A program made the translations under genes and the position numbers. From Christensenella sp. UBA6420 (GTDB lineage: Bacteria > Bacillota > Clostridia > Christensenellales > DTU072): a stretch of DNA of 5,957 nucleotides. Location of the stretch: assembly GCA_002439705.1 (NCBI GenBank), contig DJPE01000009.1, positions 1 through 5,957 of the forward strand, given 5' to 3'. A model generated the notes under the pieces. It had not been told where the DNA came from. It did not search any database and saw nothing but the letters and a program-made list of their open reading frames with translations. Positions 1 through 5,808 of this stretch are shown here, piece by piece. Position 1 is the first letter of the stretch; the number at the start of each line of letters is the position of its first letter.

Positions 1-47
1 CCCGTGTAACGCTTGGTCGGGAAAACTTCACTTTATCATAATATTTG

Positions 48-761
48 TTATTTTTTCTTGAAAAGTTTGAACACGCCCCTATTACGCCAATACTCTATAT
101 CCTTTTTGACAAGGGAGATATCGAAAGGTTTTCCGTGGGCGGGGTAGACGGTGGCTATATCTTTATAAGTAAGGATAGTCTCCCAAGAAGTTACCAAACG
201 GAACTTATTGAGTACCCAAAGCGGAAATCTGTGGCTCGAAAAGCAGCCGTTCATAAACAGGTCACCGCAGAAAAGGTTGCTGCCGTATTTTACCGCAAGG
301 TCGGCGTCGGTATGCCCCGACAGGGGTATAAGATCCACGCCGTAAGAAGCGAGCGGATTATTGTAATAAGGCACGAAATTGTCGCATTTTACCGCGGGAA
401 AACAATGATATTTATCGACGAAAGCCGTCATTATTTTGCTTACTATAAGAGCGGAAAAAGTGGAAACGTAGGTGTTAAGGTCGTTCTTCCCGGCTTCGAG
501 CCTTTTCCTTTGGTCGGGGTTATAGATTACGGTGGGGTGGACGTCTTCGATGAGTTCTTTCAAAAATCCCGCGTGTTCCGCGTGGGCGTGCGTTATTATC
601 ACAAACTTTATTTGGTCTTTACGCAGTCCGCATTTGGCAAGGTTTGCCAAAAAGTCGGCGTACTCCCACTTGTAGCCCGTGTCGATAAGGCAATACCCGC
701 ACGGAAGGTCGAGAAGATAGTGGTTTTGTCGGCTTTTTCCTGAAGCGTTTACGAAGTTCAT
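48..761 (-). CDS. MBL-fold metallo-hydrolase
   Basis: This 237-residue protein has the metallo-beta-lactamase fold, whose members are mostly zinc- or iron-dependent hydrolases; the substrate cannot be read from sequence. The metal motif THAHAEHAG gives H58, H60 and H63. Further probable ligands are H150 in SGHTDAD, D167 in CGDLF and H209 in PAHG. The usual HxHxDH aspartate is replaced by E62, a conservative but uncommon change at a metal-2 ligand. H63 and H150 are 87 residues apart, longer than in glyoxalase II-type enzymes, so residues about 80-140 probably form an inserted helical cap over the active site. There is no signal peptide, so it is probably cytoplasmic. The start is supported by an AAGGAA ribosome site inside the end of the TSCPD gene, whose stop lies 1 nt upstream; this implies translational coupling. 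The lysine-rich tail ends naturally at a TAA. The family is certain, the specific function unknown. Confidence 0.9.
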   Translation of the reverse strand: MNFVNASGKSRQNHYLLDLPCGYCLIDTGYKWEYADFLANLAKCGLRKDQIKFVIITHAHAEHAGFLKELIEDVHPTVIYNPDQRKRLEAGKNDLNTYVSTFSALIVSKIMTAFVDKYHCFPAVKCDNFVPYYNNPLASYGVDLIPLSGHTDADLAVKYGSNLFCGDLFMNGCFSSHRFPLWVLNKFRLVTSWETILTYKDIATVYPAHGKPFDISLVKKDIEYWRNRGVFKLFKKK

Positions 762-762
762 C

Positions 763-1008
763 TTATTCCTTATCTTTTATCTCTTCGAGAGCTTTCGCAA
801 GTTGGTCGGGGCAGCTCGTGTTACGGTAGCCGCAACGGATACCGCGGAGCTTTTCGATAACGTCGTCGATTTTCATTCCGACTACGAGTTTTGCCACTCC
901 CTGAGTGTTGCCGGAGCATCCGCCGACGAACTTAACGTCGGTGACTATTCCGTTTTCCGTTTCTATATCTATAAATTGAGCGCAAGTGCCGCTCGTCTTA
1001 AATCTCAT
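763..1008 (-). CDS. TSCPD domain-containing protein (TIGR03905-like)
   Basis: This 81-residue protein matches, from start to end, the small stand-alone TSCPD family (TIGR03905 type), which is about 80 residues long. The diagnostic TSCPD motif is at residues 64-68. The three cysteines C9 (in SGTCAQFID), C31 (in VGGCSGN) and C59 (in GIRCG), together with C66, suggest metal binding or thiol chemistry. The related domain occurs at the C-terminus of B12-dependent ribonucleotide reductases, but the role of the stand-alone form is not established. The start is well supported by ACGGAG (complement of 1015-1020) 6 nt upstream of the ATG. A promoter-like sequence lies in the preceding gap. Its stop is 1 nt from the start of the MBL-fold gene, so the two form a tight unit. 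Confidence 0.9.
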   Translation of the reverse strand: MRFKTSGTCAQFIDIETENGIVTDVKFVGGCSGNTQGVAKLVVGMKIDDVIEKLRGIRCGYRNTSCPDQLAKALEEIKDKE

Positions 1009-1035
1009 TTTTCACTCCGTTTTTTTATTTATTTC

Positions 1036-1064
1036 AGTTTAATTCCTAACTATAAAATAGTCAA
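1036..1064 (-). promoter_or_regulatory. Putative sigma-A promoter for TSCPD-MBL pair
   Basis: On the minus strand, TTGACT (complement of 1059-1064) is followed by a 17-nt spacer and TAAACT (complement of 1036-1041). This is 5/6 and 4/6 to the -35 and -10 consensus. Transcription would start near 1029, a few bases before the ACGGAG ribosome site. The promoter sits just after the stop of the methyltransferase gene, so the TSCPD-MBL pair may be transcribed alone as well as by readthrough. Confidence 0.55.
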
Positions 1065-1067
1065 TAC

Positions 1068-2240
1068 TTACATACGTTGTTTATTTAACACGCAAACTTT
1101 AAGATAAACCCCTTCTTCCGAGCCTATAAGAGTGGCGTGGTCGCGAGCCTGCGCGCGGTTTTCGATTAGTCTTACCGGTATTCTCGCGGAGAAAGACGCT
1201 TCGGAAATCATCCTCGAAAACAGTACGGGGGTCATGTGTTGGGAACAGGAACAGGTCACGAGATAACCGCCTTCGTTAAGAAGTTTCAGCGCAAGACGGT
1301 TAAGGTCAAGGTATCCTTTATATCCCGCTTTTACCGCGTCGGCGGTTTTTGCGAAAGCGGGCGGGTCGAGAATAATCACGTCGAAAGTCTTGTTTTCTCT
1401 CTTACACTGTCTTAGGTATTCGAACACGTCGGCTTCCACCGTCTTTATCGAAGAAAAACCGTTAAGACGGGCGTTTTCGTTCACGCAGTCGAGAGCGAGA
1501 GAGCTTACGTCGACGGCGGTTATTTCCTTAGCTCCGTATTTTGCCGCGCAAAGGCTGAATCCGCCCTGATTGCAGAAACAGTCAAGAACGGTCTTTCCCC
1601 TGACGTAATGTTTAAGGTCGTCGCGGTTTTCCTTCTGGTCGAGAAAATATCCCGTTTTTTGCCCGTTCTCTATATCGATACGCATTTTTACGCCGTTTTC
1701 TTCAATGGTAAGGTTCGGATTGAGAGTTCCGTAAAGAAGACCTTTCCGTTCGGGCAAACCTTCTTTCGCTCTTACCGAAACGTCGCTCCGTTCGTAAATG
1801 CAAGCGGGGGAGAAAATTTCTGCGAGCAGTTTTACCAAGAGTTCTTTCCTTACTTCCATCCCGAGAGTCAGGAACTGAACCGAAAGATGGTCGCCGTACT
1901 TATCGACGATTAGTCCCGGCAAAAGGTCGCTTTCTCCGAATACCGCGCGGTAATTGTCGCTATATCCCAAGTCTTCGCGTAACTTCTTCGCGTTAAGTAT
2001 TCTTTTTCGGAAAAAGTCTTCGTCTATCGGCGTATCGTCGTAACTTAACAGGCGGACGATTATTTTCGACGCGTGATTTATATATCCGTATCCGATAAAT
2101 TTTCCTTCGAAGGACTGCACGAGAGCGATACTGCCCTGCGTATCCTTACCTTCGATTTTCGATACTTCGTTCGCAAACACCCAGGGGTGATAATTCATAA
2201 GGCGTTTTTCTTCGCCCTTTTTTAACGTCAGAATATACAT
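1068..2240 (-). CDS. rlmI: Class I SAM-dependent rRNA (cytosine-C5) methyltransferase, RlmI-like
   Basis: This 390-residue protein has the full RlmI/YccW architecture. An N-terminal PUA-like RNA-binding domain covers about residues 1-70 and includes HPWVFANEV. A middle EEHEE-type domain spans about 75-180, and a C-terminal Rossmann methyltransferase domain about 185-390. SAM motif I is DCFCNQGGFSL (220-230), motif IV is LDPPAFAK (291-298), and motif VI is CSCSQHM (330-336). C332, aligning with the Cys of the SCSG motif in E. coli RlmI, is the likely nucleophile. RlmI makes m5C1962 in 23S rRNA of E. coli; the same target here is an inference. The ATG is 7 nt after the upstream gene's stop with no recognisable Shine-Dalgarno, so translation probably depends on coupling to that gene. 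The N-terminus fits the family, so I do not favour a later start. Confidence 0.93.
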   Translation of the reverse strand: MYILTLKKGEEKRLMNYHPWVFANEVSKIEGKDTQGSIALVQSFEGKFIGYGYINHASKIIVRLLSYDDTPIDEDFFRKRILNAKKLREDLGYSDNYRAVFGESDLLPGLIVDKYGDHLSVQFLTLGMEVRKELLVKLLAEIFSPACIYERSDVSVRAKEGLPERKGLLYGTLNPNLTIEENGVKMRIDIENGQKTGYFLDQKENRDDLKHYVRGKTVLDCFCNQGGFSLCAAKYGAKEITAVDVSSLALDCVNENARLNGFSSIKTVEADVFEYLRQCKRENKTFDVIILDPPAFAKTADAVKAGYKGYLDLNRLALKLLNEGGYLVTCSCSQHMTPVLFSRMISEASFSARIPVRLIENRAQARDHATLIGSEEGVYLKVCVLNKQRM

Positions 2241-2247
2241 AGTCGTT

Positions 2248-2976
2248 TTATTGGTTAAGAACGGGATTATAGTAGCGGTTTTTGTTCGCCGAGTTTTTGC
2301 CGTACTGAATAGCTTTCTTCGGGCAACGATTTATACAGCCTAAACAGAAGTAGCAACGTAAATTCGTCCACTCTATTCCGTTTTCGGTAAGTTTTATGGT
2401 TTTACTCGGACAGATTTTTTCGCAGAGTCCGCATTTTATGCAGTTGTCGTCGACAAAAAATTTGTCGGTTTTCCGTCCGTTAAGATATGCGGGATACGCG
2501 AACAACTTATACGCTCTGCCCGAGAACTTCGTTAAAGTTTTCGTCCGCTCGCGTTTGTTTACCTTGTCGCAGATTTCGGGAAGGGCTTTTTCTGTCTTTT
2601 CCAAAATTCTTTCCGCCGTCTTTTTATCGGGCGGGTTAAAGAGCGGAATAAAATTGTCGGGAGCGATTACTCCGAAACTTGCGTCGAGTGACAGCTTACG
2701 TTTTTTAAGAATCTTCGCTATCTGTGCGTCCGCCGCCGCGATACTGCCGCCGTAAGTAGCCACCGCGTAAAGGTATTTTACGCCGGAAAAGTCGGCTTTT
2801 TCGAAAAACTCCTTAATCGGCAAAGGCAGTCCGCCGTAATATACGGGATATACCACGCCCACTACTTCGGAAGAGCTTTCGTAATTTTCTACGGACCGAA
2901 AATTGTCTCCGAGCGTTTCGGATAACTTCTGAGCAACGAAAAGGCAGTTGCCCGTGCCGCTGAAATAATAAATCAT
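2248..2976 (-). CDS. EFR1-family flavodoxin/4Fe-4S ferredoxin protein
   Basis: This 242-residue protein is a fusion of a flavodoxin-like domain and a bacterial 2x[4Fe-4S] ferredoxin domain, the layout of the EFR1 family common in Clostridia. The FMN phosphate loop SGTGN is at residues 6-10, followed by YPVYYGGLP (43-51) and the ATYGG segment near 73-77. The ferredoxin part carries C179/C182/C185/C189 and C208/C211/C214/C218, two complete CxxCxxCxxxCP motifs. It should pass electrons in the cytoplasm between iron-sulfur clusters and a flavin; the partner is unknown. The start is supported by a GGAG ribosome site (complement of 2982-2985) and a promoter upstream. It is the first gene of a minus-strand operon and is followed after 7 nt by the rRNA methyltransferase. 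All eight cluster cysteines are present, so it looks functional. Confidence 0.92.
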   Translation of the reverse strand: MIYYFSGTGNCLFVAQKLSETLGDNFRSVENYESSSEVVGVVYPVYYGGLPLPIKEFFEKADFSGVKYLYAVATYGGSIAAADAQIAKILKKRKLSLDASFGVIAPDNFIPLFNPPDKKTAERILEKTEKALPEICDKVNKRERTKTLTKFSGRAYKLFAYPAYLNGRKTDKFFVDDNCIKCGLCEKICPSKTIKLTENGIEWTNLRCYFCLGCINRCPKKAIQYGKNSANKNRYYNPVLNQ

Positions 2977-3008
2977 CTGTTCTCCGTTTTCGTTTGATTA
3001 CGGATATT

Positions 3009-3037
3009 ATTTTAACAGAACTTCTTTATTAAGTAAA
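3009..3037 (-). promoter_or_regulatory. Putative sigma-A promoter for EFR1-rlmI operon
   Basis: On the minus strand, TTTACT (complement of 3032-3037) is followed by exactly 17 nt and TAAAAT (complement of 3009-3014), which is 4/6 and 5/6 to consensus. It would start transcription near 3002, leaving a leader of about 25 nt with the GGAG ribosome site. The -35 lies only 2 nt from the hairpin at 3040-3080. Confidence 0.6.
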
Positions 3038-3039
3038 GG

Positions 3040-3081
3040 AAAATCCGCCCCGCGCATTATTGCGTTCCGGAGCGGATTTTT
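3040..3081. terminator. Orphan terminator-like hairpin between divergent genes
   Basis: AAAATCCGC (3040-3048) pairs perfectly with GCGGATTTT (3072-3080). Inside it CCG (3050-3052) pairs with CGG (3068-3070), and CGCA (3053-3056) pairs with TGCG (3061-3064) around a TTAT loop. That makes 16 pairs with small bulges. The plus strand ends in five T and the minus strand in four T followed by CC, so it could act in either direction. It is not downstream of any recognised gene, because both neighbours are transcribed away from it. It may insulate the two promoters, end a short unrecognised transcript, or be a mobile palindrome. Confidence 0.5.
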
Positions 3082-3113
3082 GAGGAAAGAGAATACCATT
3101 TGTGCTTGTGTCT

Positions 3114-3142
3114 TTATCTTAAAAAGTTATGCTTTATATAAT
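3114..3142 (+). promoter_or_regulatory. Putative promoter for C_GCAxxG_C_C gene
   Basis: A perfect TATAAT -10 lies at 3137-3142. The best -35 at 17-nt spacing is TTATCT (3114-3119), which is weak, so an activator may be needed. The leader would be about 90 nt and contains a small hairpin, CAACG (3166-3170) with CGTTG (3175-3179), before the AGGAG ribosome site. Confidence 0.45.
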
Positions 3143-3238
3143 CTTAAATAAAACAGCAAAATTTTCAACGGTTTCGTTGCGTTATTTCCCGATACGGAGT
3201 AGACTGAAATTAACGAAAAAACGCAGGAGAAAACTACG

Positions 3239-3697
3239 ATGAGCGTTGAAAGATGTACGGAACTGTTTTTAAGCGGATATAACTGTGCGCAGGCGGTCGC
3301 GGGCGGATTTGCCGAAGCCGCGGGACTTACGGAAGAAAAAGCTCTTGCCCTCGCTTCCTGTTTCGGCGCGGGAACGTGCGGCACGAGAAACACTTGCGGA
3401 GCGGTGAACGGAGCTTTGATTATTCTCGGAGCGGTACTCGATAAAACCGCCGCAAACGACAAAAAATTCGTTTACGACTATGGACGGAAACTAATCGAAG
3501 AGTTCGAAAAAAAGTTTTCCACCACCGTTTGCCGAGAACTTTTAACGAAAGCCAACGCGTATTTTGCCGAAAGTCCGTTGCCGAGAACGGAAAGTTATTA
3601 CAAGGCTCGCCCCTGTCTCGTGTTCGTGAAAGAAGCCGCCGAATGGCTGGAAAAGGAAATAGCCGAAATTAAGAGAAATTCCCCCGACAAGGCATAA
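3239..3697 (+). CDS. C_GCAxxG_C_C family protein
   Basis: This 152-residue protein belongs to the Cys-rich C_GCAxxG_C_C family (TIGR01909 type), found mainly in anaerobes and presumed redox-linked but without an assigned reaction. The family pattern appears as GYNCAQAV at residues 13-20, then a glycine-rich stretch with C41, C47 and C53 in SCFGAGTCGTRNTCGAVNGA, and later C98 and C126. With C6 that makes seven cysteines. The common GETCGAV-type core reads NTCGAVNG here, and the extra C47 in the GTCGTR loop may add a ligand. There is no signal peptide or membrane segment. The start is fixed by AGGAG 10 nt upstream (3224-3228). It is divergent from the EFR1 operon, so the two could respond to the same redox signal, though only their adjacency shows this. 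Confidence 0.87.
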   Translation: MSVERCTELFLSGYNCAQAVAGGFAEAAGLTEEKALALASCFGAGTCGTRNTCGAVNGALIILGAVLDKTAANDKKFVYDYGRKLIEEFEKKFSTTVCRELLTKANAYFAESPLPRTESYYKARPCLVFVKEAAEWLEKEIAEIKRNSPDKA

Positions 3698-3707
3698 GTT
3701 CCTTATA

Positions 3708-3736
3708 TTGACTAATCGCGAATTTTACAATATAAT
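3708..3736 (+). promoter_or_regulatory. Strong putative sigma-A promoter for lipoprotein gene
   Basis: TTGACT (3708-3713), a 17-nt spacer and a perfect TATAAT (3731-3736) give 11/12 matches to consensus, the best promoter in the window. Transcription would start near 3743, producing a leader of about 50 nt that contains the hairpin at 3753-3778. The lipoprotein is therefore probably well expressed and separate from the gene before it. Confidence 0.75.
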
Positions 3737-3752
3737 TATTTAATATAAAACT

Positions 3753-3778
3753 TACGCGCGTCTATACGCGTACTTTTT
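3753..3778 (+). terminator. Terminator-like leader hairpin upstream of lipoprotein
   Basis: TACGCG (3753-3758) pairs with CGCGTA (3767-3772) across an 8-nt loop, and after one C a run of five T follows (3774-3778). It could terminate the C_GCAxxG_C_C transcript. Because it lies downstream of the lipoprotein promoter, it would also act as a weak attenuator in that gene's leader. The stem is only 6 bp, so termination is likely partial. Confidence 0.45.
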
Positions 3779-3793
3779 AAGGCAGGCGTCGTT

Positions 3794-4822
3794 ATGAAAA
3801 AGGAAAAGAAATTTTTACTATCGTTATTGGTTTTGTGTCTCGTTTTTTGCGTGGCGACACTCGCCGCCTGCAACGGAAATACCGATACATTGGTTCCCGG
3901 TAAAGACGCAACCGAAGACGATAATAATTTGCCCGACGAAGAGACGGTCTATTACACTATTACCGTCGACGACTCGATAAACGTAACTTCCGCTAAGTAT
4001 AAAAAAGGCGATTCCGTCACCGTGACCGCACCGGAAGTAAAGAACAAATCCTTTTCGGCTTGGTACTATGAAGGAGAAAAAGTAACTTCGGAAAAAACAT
4101 ACACCTTTTCCGTCGAGAAAGACGCGGCGTTAAGGACGGTTTTTATCGACGCATATACCGTTTATCTCGACGCAAGGGACGGCGAAGCGGAATTAAATAA
4201 AGTCACCGTCTTAAATAACGCCGACTACGTGCTGCCTACGGCTACGAGAAAAAATTACCGTTTCTTAGGTTGGAAATGGGAAAACAGATTAGTCACCGAC
4301 GAAAAAGGCAGGAGCCTTGCTCCTTTCTACTTCGGTCGCGACGTAACCATGACGGCGGAATACGAAGAAAAAAACCGCTTCACGGTGAGCGTAAATAACG
4401 GCGAAACCGGCTTCGTCGACGAAATTATGTACGAAGGCGAAAAGGTGGTCCTTACGCGTAAGGACCTGTCCGCCGACGGGAAAAAGCCGGTCGGGTGGTA
4501 CAAGATAGCGAAAGACGGAACGGAAACTCTCGTCACGAAAGAAGATACCTTTACATTCATCGTGAGCGAAGACGTAAAATACGAAGCGAGATACGCCGTA
4601 TCCTATCGGATAATCGTGTTCACAGCTTCGGGCTTGGACGTAAAAGAATACGCCGACGGCGAAACGGTGACGGTAACTCTCGGCAAACTCCCCGCGGGCA
4701 AAGCCTTCGTAAAGTGGGTGGACGCGAACGACGAAACGGTTACTCTCTCCACGGAAACTACGTTCACTTTCACCGCCACGAAGTCGATGACTATAAAAGC
4801 GGTACTGATTGACGCCGAGTAA
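3794..4822 (+). CDS. InlB B-repeat-containing lipoprotein
   Basis: This 342-residue protein starts with a lipoprotein signal peptide: KKEKK, a hydrophobic core at about residues 7-24, and lipobox LAAC with the lipidated cysteine at C26. An acidic, Asn-rich linker (27-51) spaces it from the membrane. Four beta-rich repeats of about 65-75 residues follow, near 54-118, 120-190, 194-268 and 270-339. Each has a central tryptophan (W90, W160, W235, W308; GW or AW/KW context) and an ending like ALRTVFID or VTMTAEYEE. These match the InlB B-repeat/Listeria-Bacteroides repeat group (Flg_new type), extracellular modules in surface proteins. No enzymatic domain, LPXTG signal or leucine-rich repeat is present, so it is a stalk or adhesion-like protein anchored only by lipid. 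The start is supported by AGG 7 nt upstream of the ATG and by the signal peptide. Its binding partner is unknown. Confidence 0.88.
   Translation: MKKEKKFLLSLLVLCLVFCVATLAACNGNTDTLVPGKDATEDDNNLPDEETVYYTITVDDSINVTSAKYKKGDSVTVTAPEVKNKSFSAWYYEGEKVTSEKTYTFSVEKDAALRTVFIDAYTVYLDARDGEAELNKVTVLNNADYVLPTATRKNYRFLGWKWENRLVTDEKGRSLAPFYFGRDVTMTAEYEEKNRFTVSVNNGETGFVDEIMYEGEKVVLTRKDLSADGKKPVGWYKIAKDGTETLVTKEDTFTFIVSEDVKYEARYAVSYRIIVFTASGLDVKEYADGETVTVTLGKLPAGKAFVKWVDANDETVTLSTETTFTFTATKSMTIKAVLIDAE
4447..4466. repeat. Perfect 20-bp palindrome inside the lipoprotein gene
   Basis: GGTCCTTACGCGTAAGGACC is a perfect self-complementary 20-mer centred on ACGCGT. It is in frame and encodes part of VVLTRKDL in the third InlB-type repeat. 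The inner octamer TACGCGTA (4453-4460) also occurs in this gene's leader at 3765-3772, and CTTACGCG occurs at both 3751-3758 and 4451-4458. It may be a binding site for a dimeric protein or may be accidental. Confidence 0.75.
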
Positions 4823-4836
4823 AATTTACCGGAAAA

Positions 4837-4959
4837 TTACGCTTCGTCTTTAAGCGATTGCGTTAAGTTGTTTTTATCGGTTTGCGACGGACGAGAACCT
4901 TTTTTAACGGATTTGGGTAACTTATTCGACGATAAACCGTAATTTGCGGGTTTGTTCAT
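4837..4959 (-). CDS. Small hypothetical protein, 40 aa
   Basis: An ATG at the complement of 4957-4959 follows AAGGAG (complement of 4965-4970) with 5-nt spacing, the best ribosome site in the window. The frame runs 40 codons to TAA. The product begins MNKPANYGLSSNKLP and ends NLTQSLKDEA. It is hydrophilic, with seven Lys and one Arg against three acidic residues, six Ser and five Asn, and has no Cys and no membrane segment, so it is probably disordered and perhaps binds nucleic acid or an acidic partner. I recognise no family. Its stop is 14 nt from the convergent lipoprotein stop, and its start is 71 nt from the divergent SDR start. It fills an otherwise empty gap, and its codon use (TCG, CGT, ACG) resembles the neighbours. 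The main doubt is its small size. Confidence 0.65.
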   Translation of the reverse strand: MNKPANYGLSSNKLPKSVKKGSRPSQTDKNNLTQSLKDEA

Positions 4960-5030
4960 AATATCTCCTTTTACCGTATTCGGTATAAAGGTAGTATAAG
5001 TTTATAAGAAAATAATAACGGAGAAAAACT
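4960..5030. promoter_or_regulatory. Divergent control region with short inverted repeat
   Basis: This 71-nt AT-rich gap must hold the start signals of both the 40-aa gene and the SDR. Several TATA-like boxes occur (TATAAG at 4995-5000 and 5003-5008 on plus, TATACT on minus), but none has a convincing -35, so exact promoters cannot be named. TACCG (4972-4976) and CGGTA (4981-4985) form an inverted repeat around TATT, placed where one repressor could affect both genes. The SDR ribosome site GGAG is at 5020-5023. Confidence 0.35.
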
Positions 5031-5720
5031 ATGAAAATTTTGGTTACGGGAGCGGGCGGCGGCATCGGCTACGCTACGGTTAAGAAGTTAAGCGAAGACG
5101 GGCATCTCGTTCTGGCGCAGTACAGAAACAGAAAAGTAGAACCGTCCGAAAACGTGATACCGATATACGGCGACCTTTCCACACGCAAAGGCGTAGACGA
5201 CTTTTTCGCGGCGGCGAGCGTGTACGGAACTATCGACGGACTCGTGAACTGCCTGGGTATCGCAATGGAAAAGCCCCTGTCCGACTGTACCGACGAAGAA
5301 GTGGAAAATATGATTTTCACCGACCTTACTTCGGTAATTTTACTTACAAAAAAGTACGTCCCTAAATTTATCTCGGCGGGCAAAGGCAGTATCGTCAACG
5401 TTTCTTCTATATGGGGTGCAGTCGGAGCGTCGTGCGAAACCGTCTATTCCGCGGCAAAAGGCGGCGTGTCCGTGTTTACCAAAGCCCTTTCAAAGGAATT
5501 AGGCTTGTCGGGAATAAGAGTAAACAGCGTTTCTCCCGGTTTTATCGACACCCAAATGAACGCCAAGTATACCGAAGAAGACAGAAAAGAATTCTGTCAA
5601 GGCATTTCTCTCGGCAGAGTCGGCTACCCCGAAGAAGTCGCGGAAGTAATCGCCTTCCTTCTGTCCGACGCGTCGAGCTACGTCACCGGACAGGATATAA
5701 GGGTAGACGGCGGACGATAA
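5031..5720 (+). CDS. SDR family oxidoreductase, probable EF-P 5-aminopentanone reductase
   Basis: This 229-residue classical short-chain dehydrogenase/reductase has the nucleotide motif TGAGGGIG at residues 6-13, NCLG (73-76) in place of NNAG, the catalytic serine in NVSS (S125/S126), and YSAAK (Y139, K143). PGFIDTQMN and VTGQDIRVDGG complete the C-terminus. WGAVGASCETVYSAAKGG resembles the YmfI branch, which in Bacillus subtilis reduces the 5-aminopentanone group on EF-P; this assignment rests on remembered motif similarity. FabG-type 3-oxoacyl-ACP reductase is the alternative, but no fatty-acid genes are adjacent. The catalytic-tetrad Asn expected near residue 98 appears to be Asp (IFTDLTS). 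The family-typical length is about 240, so it is complete. The start is fixed by GGAG 7 nt upstream. A terminator lies 89 nt downstream, so it appears monocistronic. Confidence 0.9.
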   Translation: MKILVTGAGGGIGYATVKKLSEDGHLVLAQYRNRKVEPSENVIPIYGDLSTRKGVDDFFAAASVYGTIDGLVNCLGIAMEKPLSDCTDEEVENMIFTDLTSVILLTKKYVPKFISAGKGSIVNVSSIWGAVGASCETVYSAAKGGVSVFTKALSKELGLSGIRVNSVSPGFIDTQMNAKYTEEDRKEFCQGISLGRVGYPEEVAEVIAFLLSDASSYVTGQDIRVDGGR

Positions 5721-5722
5721 TA

Positions 5723-5799
5723 TCCGACCACTCGTTATGCGGGATTTTTCCGCAGTCACGAAGTTTTGTGCGAAAAAATCTAAGTCCGCATAAGTCGGA
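5723..5799. repeat. 77-nt imperfect palindrome / long stem-loop
   Basis: The two arms pair over 26 positions with one mismatch. TCCGAC (5723-5728) pairs with GTCGGA (5794-5799), TTATGCGG (5735-5742) with CCGCATAA (5786-5793), and GATTTTTCCGCA (5743-5754) with TGCGAAAAAATC (5769-5780; 11 of 12). Bulges are CACTCG on the left and TAAGT on the right, and the loop is 14 nt. It starts 2 nt after the SDR stop and has no T-tract after it, so it is not a standard terminator. Candidates are an ERIC/REP-like or MITE-like palindromic repeat, an mRNA 3' protective structure, or a small structured RNA. Confidence 0.8.
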
Positions 5800-5808
5800 C
5801 TCATAAGG

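Noticed and set aside
1..47. Possible terminator (CCCG/CGGG) or small gene downstream of the MBL gene.
   Set aside because: The stem is only 4 bp, any T-tract would lie outside the window, and the GTG that could start a frame has no ribosome site.
45..743. 232-codon plus-strand frame opposite the MBL-fold gene.
   Set aside because: The opposite strand has complete metal-binding motifs and a coupled ribosome site, while this frame has no domain features. It is an antisense shadow.
3166..3179. CAACG/CGTTG hairpin in the C_GCAxxG_C_C leader as a riboswitch.
   Set aside because: A single 5-bp stem with no second element or terminator matches no riboswitch class I know.
3129..3242. 37-codon upstream frame ending in ATGA overlap with the C_GCAxxG_C_C start.
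   Set aside because: Its ATG precedes the likely -10 box, so it would not be on the transcript. It has no ribosome site and its peptide looks like translated AT-rich DNA.
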